NCBI GenBank assembly: GCA_947490625.1
Contig: CANLHC010000052.1
Span: 1-6,301, forward strand
Reading direction: 5' to 3'
Origin: Candidatus Nanopelagicaceae bacterium
Lineage (GTDB): Bacteria > Actinomycetota > Actinomycetes > Nanopelagicales > Nanopelagicaceae
Length of the DNA: 6,301 nucleotides
The position numbers were made by a program, and so were the translations under genes. Below the pieces are notes generated by a model. That model was not told where the DNA came from. It made no database searches and worked only from the letters and a program-made list of their open reading frames with translations. Shown piece after piece: positions 1-6,301 of this stretch (positions are counted from its first letter, which is position 1; each line of letters opens with the position of its first letter).

Positions 1-40
1 GGCTTTCTCTTTGCCCGTGTGGCAGAGGTAGGCTCTCTCC
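1..40. other. Left-edge fragment upstream of coaE
   Basis: This is too short to assign. Read on the + strand, one frame stops at the TAG at 29-31, another at the TGA at 42-44 (overlapping the coaE ATG as ATGA), and the third stays open into coaE until the TAG at 103-105. None of the three short peptides is recognisable. No -10/-35 promoter pair and no LexA-type inverted repeat is visible in these bases. In many actinobacteria rpsA lies just upstream of coaE (family knowledge), so this may be an intergenic tail or the end of the preceding gene, but the sequence does not decide it. Confidence 0.3.
24..32 (+). promoter_or_regulatory. Probable ribosome binding site of coaE
   Basis: The purine-rich run AGAGGTAGG lies 8 nt before the ATG at 41, or 12 nt if only the AGAGG part is counted. 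It is a moderate Shine-Dalgarno match, and it supports the ATG at 41, which also places the P-loop at the usual distance from the N-terminus. Confidence 0.45.
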
Positions 41-646
41 ATGAGCGTTATCGCCCTTACAGGAGGAATCGGCGCGGGGAAATCTACCGTTGCACAGTTC
101 TTTAGTGAGCTTGGCGCTGTCGTTGTTGACGCAGATCAACTTGCTCGAATTGCGATAGAGCGCGGTAGCGAAGGTTTTGATGAAGTAATTACAACTTTTG
201 GCCAATCGATTATCAGTAACGGTGATATTGATAGAAAAGCACTTGCCGCAATAGTCTTTAAAGATCCACAAGCAAAGGCTGATCTTGAAGCGATTATTCA
301 CCCGCGTGTACAGAAACTTTTCGCACAAGCCGTTGCCGAGTCTGATCCATCCATTCCCATGATCTATGAAATTCCACTTTTAGTTGAAACCGATGCTGCA
401 GGTAAATTTGATTTTGTCATCACCGTTGAAGCCGATGAAGAGCTTCGAATAAGTCGCCTTCTCACACGGGGTATGTTCATCTCGGATATCAAAGCGCGCC
501 TTGCCAACCAAGCTCCAGCGGAAAAGCGCATCGCGATAGCCGATGCAGTCATCAGAAACGATGGAGATGATGATCATTTACTGCGCCAAGTAGAGAACCT
601 ATGGGAGGGTGCGCTAGCTGATCTCACATCAAAGCGATCACGCTAG
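41..646 (+). CDS. coaE: Dephospho-CoA kinase
   Basis: This cytosolic enzyme of 201 residues phosphorylates the 3'-hydroxyl of the ribose of dephospho-CoA with ATP, the last step of coenzyme A synthesis. Seen in the sequence: the P-loop GGIGAGKST at residues 8-16, the CoaE signature VVVDADQLAR at 27-36 with the DAD pair D30/D32, the DRKAL..IVF segment at 64-73 followed by IHPRV at 86-90, the IPLLVE strand at 111-116, the lid with R136, R139, R143 and RGM at 143-145, R153 and Q157, and the C-terminal IADAVIRNDGD at 166-176. The length matches single-domain CoaE. The mycobacterial protein carries an extra C-terminal UPF0157 (GrpB-like) domain, which is absent here. The start is fixed by the P-loop position. 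The gene ends in two consecutive in-frame TAG codons (644-649), and uvrB follows after 12 nt. The RGM form of the lid resembles actinobacterial CoaE. Confidence 0.96.
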   Translation: MSVIALTGGIGAGKSTVAQFFSELGAVVVDADQLARIAIERGSEGFDEVITTFGQSIISNGDIDRKALAAIVFKDPQAKADLEAIIHPRVQKLFAQAVAESDPSIPMIYEIPLLVETDAAGKFDFVITVEADEELRISRLLTRGMFISDIKARLANQAPAEKRIAIADAVIRNDGDDDHLLRQVENLWEGALADLTSKRSR

Positions 647-658
647 TAGGCTAGAGCG

Positions 659-2746
659 ATGTCACGTACTCCAGATATCGCATCCGGTGGCGGACCCTTT
701 CAGGTTATTTCTGACTACGTACCTGCCGGAGACCAACCCCAAGCGATCGAAGAGATTGCGCGACGAATCAATTCTGGCGAGAAAGATGTTGTCCTTCTTG
801 GTGCCACAGGAACAGGAAAGTCGGCTACAACGGCATGGTTGGTAGAACGCCTACAACGCCCGACTTTGGTATTAGCGCCGAATAAAACCCTGGCTGCGCA
901 GTTAGCGAATGAATTTAGAGAGCTGCTTCCAAATAATGCGGTCGAATATTTCGTTTCATACTACGACTACTACCAACCTGAAGCGTATGTACCCCAGACC
1001 GATACCTTTATTGAGAAGGATTCGAGTGTTAATGATGAGGTTGAAAGGTTGCGACATTCGGCTACCAATGCGCTTCTGACTCGCCGAGACGTCATCGTCG
1101 TGGCGACCGTTTCCTGTATTTATGGATTAGGCACACCTCAGGAGTACATCGATCGCATGATTCACCTCAAGGTGGGGGATGAGATTGAACGAAATGCCCT
1201 ACTTCGCCGCTTTGTCGATGTCCAGTACAAGCGCAATGACATCGCATTCGAGCGCGGCACATTTCGAGTACGTGGAGATACGATCGAGATCATTCCGATG
1301 TACGAAGAGCTTGCGATTCGCATCGAAATGTTTGGCGACGAAATCGAGAAGATTATGACTCTTCACCCTCTGACGGGGGAGATTCTTCGCGATGAAACTG
1401 AGATTCATATCTTCCCTGCCACGCACTATGCGGCCAGCCCGGAGACTATGAAGCGTGCCATCGGTGATATCCAGGACGAACTTCAGATTCAGCTCAATCT
1501 CTTTGAAAAGCAGGGAAAGTTACTTGAAGCCCAGCGACTTCGCATGCGTACGACATTTGATATCGAGATGATGGAGCAACTCGGTTTCTGCTCGGGAATC
1601 GAAAACTACTCACGGCATCTCGATGATCGCACACCAGGATCAGCACCACATTGCTTGCTCGACTATTTCCCTGATGATTTTCTTGTGGTGATCGATGAAA
1701 GTCATGTGACGGTTCCGCAGATCGGCGCTATGTACGAAGGCGATGCATCACGAAAGCGCACATTAGTAGAACATGGTTTTCGCTTGCCAAGCGCTCTCGA
1801 TAATCGACCTCTGAAATGGCCAGAATTCTTGGAGCGAGTCGGACAAACTCTCTACCTTTCTGCAACACCCGGAAAGTACGAAATGGAAAAAGTCGGGGGA
1901 GATGTTGTTGAGCAGGTTATTCGACCTACAGGATTGGTGGATCCTGCAATTATTCTTAAACCAATTAAGGGTCAAATTGATGACCTGTTAGAAGAGATCA
2001 ACATTCGCGCTGCGAAGAACGAACGCGTCCTTGTGACAACACTGACAAAGAAGATGTCAGAAGATCTCACCGATTACCTGCAAGAACGAGGAGTGCGTGT
2101 TCGTTACCTGCACTCTGAAGTAGATACTTTGCGTCGAGTGGAGCTGCTGCGAGAGTTACGAACTGGTGAATACGATGTTCTGATCGGTATCAACCTTCTT
2201 CGGGAAGGCCTTGATCTCCCCGAAGTTTCATTAGTTGCCATTCTTGATGCGGATAAAGAAGGTTTCTTACGCTCTGCCACCTCATTGATTCAAACAATCG
2301 GACGTGCTGCACGAAATGTGTCGGGCGAAGTCCATATGTATGCAGATAACATCACGCGATCAATGGCGCTAGCCATCGATGAAACTAATCGTCGTCGAGC
2401 AAAACAAGTTGCCTACAACCTGGAAAGAGGCGTTGATCCGCAACCATTGCGTAAGAAGATTGCCGATATCACCGATCTCATCTCTCGCGAGAGTGATGAC
2501 ACCTCAGCTCTACTGGCGAGCGAGAAGCAATCAGGTAAGCGCAGTAGCGAAGGGCTATCGGCTGGCCTCAACGCTAAAGGCGTGGTCTCTCTGCCTCGAA
2601 AAGACTTAGTCGCCTTGATAGGCTCGCTCACCGATCAGATGCGAAGTGCAGCTGGAGATCTTCAATTCGAAGTAGCTGCAAAACTTCGTGATGAGATTCG
2701 AATTTTAAAGAAGGAACTTCGGTCGATGGAAGAGGCGGGTGTCTAA
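659..2746 (+). CDS. uvrB: UvrABC excinuclease subunit B (damage-verifying helicase)
   Basis: UvrB, 695 residues, is the cytosolic superfamily 2 helicase-like subunit that UvrA loads at a DNA lesion. It threads one strand behind a beta-hairpin to verify damage and then recruits UvrC. Seen in order: YVPAGDQPQAI at 20-30, Walker A GATGTGKS at 48-55, the aromatic beta-hairpin from about 101 (YYDYYQPEAY) to 124, the Walker B/DEAD-like box DESH at 346-349, SATPG at 401-405, NLLREGLDLP at 512-521 and motif VI QTIGRAARN at 545-553, with R549 and R552 as the expected arginines. The C-terminal UVR motif at about 650-688 (with FEVAAKLRDE) is the part that contacts UvrC. The length is slightly above the 673 residues of E. 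coli UvrB, with extra residues in the N-terminal lead and the linker before the UVR motif. The ATG at 659 has only a weak Shine-Dalgarno (AGTAGG at 645-650), so coupling to coaE translation is likely. All catalytic motifs are intact. Confidence 0.98.
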   Translation: MSRTPDIASGGGPFQVISDYVPAGDQPQAIEEIARRINSGEKDVVLLGATGTGKSATTAWLVERLQRPTLVLAPNKTLAAQLANEFRELLPNNAVEYFVSYYDYYQPEAYVPQTDTFIEKDSSVNDEVERLRHSATNALLTRRDVIVVATVSCIYGLGTPQEYIDRMIHLKVGDEIERNALLRRFVDVQYKRNDIAFERGTFRVRGDTIEIIPMYEELAIRIEMFGDEIEKIMTLHPLTGEILRDETEIHIFPATHYAASPETMKRAIGDIQDELQIQLNLFEKQGKLLEAQRLRMRTTFDIEMMEQLGFCSGIENYSRHLDDRTPGSAPHCLLDYFPDDFLVVIDESHVTVPQIGAMYEGDASRKRTLVEHGFRLPSALDNRPLKWPEFLERVGQTLYLSATPGKYEMEKVGGDVVEQVIRPTGLVDPAIILKPIKGQIDDLLEEINIRAAKNERVLVTTLTKKMSEDLTDYLQERGVRVRYLHSEVDTLRRVELLRELRTGEYDVLIGINLLREGLDLPEVSLVAILDADKEGFLRSATSLIQTIGRAARNVSGEVHMYADNITRSMALAIDETNRRRAKQVAYNLERGVDPQPLRKKIADITDLISRESDDTSALLASEKQSGKRSSEGLSAGLNAKGVVSLPRKDLVALIGSLTDQMRSAAGDLQFEVAAKLRDEIRILKKELRSMEEAGV
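2728..2739 (+). promoter_or_regulatory. Ribosome binding region of uvrA inside the uvrB 3' end
   Basis: The purine-rich stretch GGAAGAGGCGGG encodes the last residues of UvrB and ends 7 nt before the GTG at 2747. It supports the use of that GTG as the uvrA start. The uvrA signal therefore lies wholly within uvrB coding sequence. Confidence 0.5.
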
Positions 2747-5620
2747 GTGACTATAGAAAAACTCGTCGTACGCGGAGCTCGCGAACATAACCTCAAGGAT
2801 GTCTCTCTTGATCTTCCACGAGATGCTCTCATTGTTTTCACAGGGCTTTCAGGTTCCGGAAAATCAAGCCTCGCTTTCGACACAATTTTTGCTGAAGGTC
2901 AGCGCCGCTATGTGGAATCTCTCTCTGCCTACGCGCGTCAATTTTTAGGGCAGATGGATAAGCCAGATGTAGATTTTATTGAAGGGCTTTCACCGGCAGT
3001 TTCTATCGATCAAAAATCTACCAATAGAAATCCGCGCTCAACGGTCGGAACAATCACCGAGGTGTACGACTACCTGCGCCTTCTCTTCGCGCGCGCAGGA
3101 AGACCTCACTGCCCACAGTGCGGAAAACCCATCTCACGTCAAAGCCCACAACAAATTGTTGATCAAATTCTTGAGTTGCCACCCACAACAAAGTTTCAAG
3201 TGCTTGCACCCGTTGTGCGAGAGCGAAAGGGTGAGTTTGTTGATCTCTTTGTTGACCTCGTTAAGCAAGGATATTCACGTGCTATTGTTGATGGAGAAGC
3301 AATATCACTCTCTGAGCCTCCTAAACTCAAGAAGCAAGAGAAACACACTATTGAAGTTGTAGTCGATCGTCTTACAGCTAAGGCGGAATCAAAGTCGCGC
3401 CTTACTGACTCTATAGAGACAGCCCTCAGACTTTCCAGCGGAATTGTTCTTCTTGACTTTGTCGACGCTAAGGCTGGACAAGAGAAAATACATACGTACA
3501 GCGAACATCTTGCCTGCCACGACTGTACTCTTTCATTCGAAGAACTCGAACCGCGCTCCTTCTCCTTCAATTCACCTTTCGGTGCGTGCTCAGAGTGTTC
3601 AGGTATCGGTACAAAGCTTGAGATTGACCACGAACTCATCATCCCTGATGACAGTTTAAGCATTAATGAAGGTGCTATCGCACCATGGTCAGGTGGTCAA
3701 TCCGATGGTTACTTCATGCGATTACTAGAGGCGCTGTCCAAGGATGTTAAGTTCTCACTCGACCTACCATGGAGCAAAATCTCTGCGAAGGCTCAAGATG
3801 CCATTCTCAATGGGTACGAGTACGAGATCAAAATGCGTTACAAGGGACGCTATGGAACAAAAAATTACACTACGGGATTTGAGGGAGTAATTCCTTTTAT
3901 TCATCGTCGCCACAGTGAGACAGAAAGTGATTACAGTCGCGATAAGTACGAGGCATATATGCGTCAGATTCCTTGCGGCGCATGTAATGGCGCGAGATTA
4001 AAACCTGAAGTCCTCGCAGTAACTATTGGCGATAAGAGTATTGCTCAGGTCTGTGAACTCTCGATCGATGACTGTGCCGCCTTCTTAAAGCAGGTCAAGC
4101 TATCTAAGCGAGAGGCGCAGATTGCTGAACGCGTCATGAAGGAAGTGAACGCCAGGCTTGGCTTCTTGCTTGATGTCGGGCTCGACTATCTCTCTTTGGA
4201 TCGTCCCGCCGGAACTCTCTCTGGAGGAGAAGCTCAAAGAATTCGCTTAGCGACACAAATTGGTTCTGGACTTGTTGGAGTTCTCTATGTACTTGATGAA
4301 CCGAGTATCGGATTGCACCAACGTGATAATCGTCGATTGATCGAAACCTTGACTCGTCTTCGCGATCTCGGAAATACACTGATCGTTGTCGAACATGATG
4401 AAGAGACAATCCGAACGGCCGATTGGGTTGTAGATATTGGACCAGGTGCCGGTGAGCACGGTGGAAAAGTGGTGGTCTCCGGATCCTATGAAGATCTCAT
4501 CGCATCCAAGGAATCTATTACCGGTGCCTATCTCTCTGGTCGTCGCGCAATTGAGATCCCACAGAATCGAAGAACTATCGATCCAAAACGCCAACTAGTT
4601 ATTAAGGGTGCGAAAGAGAATAATCTTAAGGACGTTGAAGTTTCAATTCCGCTTGGAACGTTTGTAGCAGTGACTGGTGTGAGCGGATCTGGAAAATCTA
4701 CCTTGGTTAACGACATCTTGTACTCGACTCTTGCAAATAAACTCAATGGTGCCCGCATCGTTCCTGGCCGACATAAGACAATTACTGGCATCGATCAGCT
4801 CGACAAAGTGGTTCACGTCGATCAATCACCGATTGGGCGAACACCGCGATCAAACCCTGCGACATATACAGGTGTCTTTGACAAGATTCGAGCACTCTTC
4901 TCTGAAACAACCGAGGCGAAGATTCGTGGATATCAGCAGGGTCGCTTTAGCTTTAACGTGAAGGGCGGACGGTGCGAAAACTGTACGGGCGACGGAACGA
5001 TCACTATTGAGATGAACTTCTTACCTGATGTCTACGTTCCTTGCGAGGTCTGCCACGGCGCACGCTATAACCGAGAGACGCTAGAAGTTCATTACAAAGG
5101 AAAGACAATCGCCGAAGTTCTCGATATGCCGATCGAGATCGCTCACGAGTTCTTTGAATCAGTGCCGACCATTGCACGATTCCTCAAAACTCTCTGTGAT
5201 GTTGGCTTGGGGTATGTACGCCTTGGACAATCTGCCCCAACCCTCTCAGGGGGAGAAGCCCAGCGCGTGAAGTTGGCAACTGAACTTCAACGTCGCTCAA
5301 CGGGGCGAACTATTTATGTTCTCGATGAGCCAACCACTGGACTTCACTTCGAAGATGTCAACAAACTCTTAGGTGTTCTCAGTCGTCTTGTTGATTCTGG
5401 AAACACAGTAATTGTTATCGAACATAATTTGGATGTCATCAAGTGTGCCGACTGGGTAATTGATATGGGGCCAGAAGGTGGTTTTAGAGGTGGCATGGTG
5501 GTAGCGGAGGGAACTCCAGAGCACGTTGCATCCGTTAAAGAGAGTTATACGGGTCAGTTCTTAGGTGAAATTCTTGAGAACAACCGTACAGTTAAGAAAC
5601 CCGCAGCGAAGAAGAAGTAG
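2747..5620 (+). CDS. uvrA: UvrABC excinuclease subunit A (damage-sensing ABC ATPase)
   Basis: UvrA, 957 residues, is the dimeric DNA-damage sensor of nucleotide excision repair and has two ABC ATPase modules. It finds distorted DNA, loads UvrB and leaves. First module: Walker A GLSGSGKS at 33-40, signature LSGGEAQ at 491-497, Walker B LDEPSIGLH from 516. Second module: Walker A GVSGSGKS at 644-651, signature LSGGE at 833-837, Walker B LDEPTTGLH from 859. Two C4 zinc sites are visible: C257/C260 with C281/C284, and C743/C746 with C766/C769. A further pair, C122/C125 and C410/C413, could form the third zinc module seen in UvrA structures (inference). The conserved end LGEIL at 939-943 is followed by a basic tail ending in AAKKK. 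The start is GTG, directly after the uvrB TAA and in the same frame, so no start further upstream is possible without readthrough; the usual VRGAREHNL motif begins at residue 8. Length is normal for the family. Confidence 0.98.
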   Translation: MTIEKLVVRGAREHNLKDVSLDLPRDALIVFTGLSGSGKSSLAFDTIFAEGQRRYVESLSAYARQFLGQMDKPDVDFIEGLSPAVSIDQKSTNRNPRSTVGTITEVYDYLRLLFARAGRPHCPQCGKPISRQSPQQIVDQILELPPTTKFQVLAPVVRERKGEFVDLFVDLVKQGYSRAIVDGEAISLSEPPKLKKQEKHTIEVVVDRLTAKAESKSRLTDSIETALRLSSGIVLLDFVDAKAGQEKIHTYSEHLACHDCTLSFEELEPRSFSFNSPFGACSECSGIGTKLEIDHELIIPDDSLSINEGAIAPWSGGQSDGYFMRLLEALSKDVKFSLDLPWSKISAKAQDAILNGYEYEIKMRYKGRYGTKNYTTGFEGVIPFIHRRHSETESDYSRDKYEAYMRQIPCGACNGARLKPEVLAVTIGDKSIAQVCELSIDDCAAFLKQVKLSKREAQIAERVMKEVNARLGFLLDVGLDYLSLDRPAGTLSGGEAQRIRLATQIGSGLVGVLYVLDEPSIGLHQRDNRRLIETLTRLRDLGNTLIVVEHDEETIRTADWVVDIGPGAGEHGGKVVVSGSYEDLIASKESITGAYLSGRRAIEIPQNRRTIDPKRQLVIKGAKENNLKDVEVSIPLGTFVAVTGVSGSGKSTLVNDILYSTLANKLNGARIVPGRHKTITGIDQLDKVVHVDQSPIGRTPRSNPATYTGVFDKIRALFSETTEAKIRGYQQGRFSFNVKGGRCENCTGDGTITIEMNFLPDVYVPCEVCHGARYNRETLEVHYKGKTIAEVLDMPIEIAHEFFESVPTIARFLKTLCDVGLGYVRLGQSAPTLSGGEAQRVKLATELQRRSTGRTIYVLDEPTTGLHFEDVNKLLGVLSRLVDSGNTVIVIEHNLDVIKCADWVIDMGPEGGFRGGMVVAEGTPEHVASVKESYTGQFLGEILENNRTVKKPAAKKK
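5608..5617 (+). promoter_or_regulatory. Possible weak ribosome binding region of uvrC
   Basis: The run GAAGAAGAAG encodes the lysine end of UvrA and stops 5 nt before the uvrC ATG at 5623. It is purine-rich but not a canonical AGGAGG match, so uvrC initiation probably relies on ribosomes finishing uvrA, whose stop is 2 nt away. Confidence 0.3.
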
Positions 5621-5622
5621 CG

Positions 5623-6301
5623 ATGGCAGATCCAGCCTCCTATCGCCCTCCGGAGATTCCCGAAGATCCTGGGGTTTATCGTTTCTATAATAAAAGTGAC
5701 AAGGTGATCTACGTCGGTAAGGCAAAGAACCTTAAGAATCGTCTGAGTTCATATTTTGGTTCAAACCTCGCTCAAAAGACATATCGCATGGTGCATGAGG
5801 CGGTTCGAGTCGATTGGACGATTGTTAAGACTGAGCTAGAAGCGCTTGCACTCGAGTTCTCATGGATTAAGCAGTACCACCCAACCTACAACGTTCAATT
5901 TAAAGATGATAAGTCTTATCCCTACCTAGCGATCTCATTAGAAGATGAATACCCACGCATCTTTATTACCCGTAAAGAGAAGCGACCTGGACTTAAGTAT
6001 TTCGGTCCCTATACAAATGCCTGGGCCCTTCGTAATACATACGAGGTCCTCTTAAAGGTATTCCCAGTGCGATCCTGCAGCGTCGGAAACTTTCAAAGAG
6101 CCCAGCGTTCAAAGCGCCAATGCCTTTTGGGTGATATCGGAAAGTGTGCCGCACCTTGTGTGGGATGGGTGAGTCCACAAGAACATAAAGATATTGCAAT
6201 CAAGCTCAATGACTTTATGGAATCCGGGATGGAAGATCTCCTGCCAACGATGCGACATGAGATGGAGTTAGCGGCCTCTCGCGAAGAGTTTGAACGTGCT
6301 G
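5623..6301 (+). CDS. uvrC: UvrABC excinuclease subunit C (dual-incision nuclease), 5' part, cut by window end
   Basis: UvrC is the nuclease that cuts on both sides of the UvrB-bound lesion. Only 226 complete codons are in the window, about a third of a usual UvrC of 600 or more residues, and the frame is open to the edge. Seen: the N-terminal GIY-YIG domain that makes the 3' incision, with PGVY at 16-19, IYVGKAKNLKNRL at 29-41 (Y30, K33, R40, Y44) and the likely metal-binding glutamate E78 in LALEFSWIK; then KDDKSYPYLAI at 94-104, FGPY at 127-130, and a four-cysteine cluster C152, C167, C175, C179. The last residues (about 205-226, ending in EEFERA) begin the UVR motif that pairs with that of UvrB. 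The second nuclease (RNase H-like, 5' incision) and the helix-hairpin-helix domains must lie beyond the edge. The ATG at 5623 is 2 nt after the uvrA stop and gives the expected short lead before the GIY motif. The motif wording is actinobacterial in style. Confidence 0.96.
   Translation, partial: MADPASYRPPEIPEDPGVYRFYNKSDKVIYVGKAKNLKNRLSSYFGSNLAQKTYRMVHEAVRVDWTIVKTELEALALEFSWIKQYHPTYNVQFKDDKSYPYLAISLEDEYPRIFITRKEKRPGLKYFGPYTNAWALRNTYEVLLKVFPVRSCSVGNFQRAQRSKRQCLLGDIGKCAAPCVGWVSPQEHKDIAIKLNDFMESGMEDLLPTMRHEMELAASREEFERA

Noticed and set aside
1..42. Minus-strand frame starting opposite the coaE ATG and open to the left edge
   Set aside because: Only 14 codons are visible, they match nothing I recognise, and the putative start would overlap the coaE start codon.
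644..658. Short intergenic stretch between coaE and uvrB as a promoter or terminator
   Set aside because: Only 12 nt separate the genes; there is no hairpin, T-run or promoter hexamer pair.
1769..1780. GAACATGGTTTT as a possible LexA (SOS) half-matched box
   Set aside because: The actinobacterial/Gram-positive LexA consensus needs GAAC-N4-GTTC; the right half does not match and the site is deep inside uvrB.
2979..3362. Second + strand open frame of 127 codons within uvrA
   Set aside because: It is an out-of-frame reading of UvrA with no recognisable domain, and the true frame here encodes conserved UvrA sequence.
3196..3663. Minus-strand open frame of 155 codons inside uvrA
   Set aside because: It is serine- and arginine-rich with no recognisable motif and lies entirely opposite conserved UvrA coding sequence (zinc site region), so it is a shadow frame.
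4247..4594. Minus-strand open frame of 115 codons opposite the first Walker B region of uvrA
   Set aside because: It shows no family motif and no credible ribosome site, and the opposite strand is strongly conserved UvrA.

Overview
The window carries four co-directional, tightly packed genes on the + strand: coaE (dephospho-CoA kinase), uvrB, uvrA and the 5' third of uvrC, which runs off the right edge. The last three encode all three subunits of the UvrABC nucleotide excision repair machinery. The gaps are 12 nt (coaE-uvrB), 0 nt (uvrB-uvrA) and 2 nt (uvrA-uvrC), so this looks like one transcription unit with translational coupling. Apart from the first 40 bases, essentially all of the window is coding. 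I see no RNA gene, mobile element, CRISPR array, internal terminator or notable repeat.

Organism (inference): an actinobacterium of moderate GC, about 45-50% by eye. CoaE has the RGM-type lid and the IPLLVE strand that I recall from actinobacterial CoaE. UvrC has the FGPY..AWALRNT and CLLGDIGKCAAPC motifs in actinobacterial form. The coaE-uvrB-uvrA-uvrC order is also actinobacterial. The modest GC and minimal spacers would fit a streamlined freshwater lineage of the Nanopelagicales (acI) type, but I cannot prove this from the sequence.

Layout: 1-40, edge fragment with the coaE ribosome-binding region; 41-646 coaE; 659-2746 uvrB; 2747-5620 uvrA (GTG start); 5623-6301 uvrC, 226 complete codons visible. 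CoaE makes the last step of coenzyme A synthesis and has no direct role in repair; its place here is a conserved neighbourhood. UvrA (damage sensor ATPase) loads UvrB on the lesion, UvrB verifies the damage, and UvrC cuts on both sides.

All catalytic and metal-binding motifs I looked for in the visible proteins are present, and I see no frameshift or truncation. This is an ordinary housekeeping region. I found no evidence of an undescribed system; the findings below are modest observations on gene junctions and protein tails.
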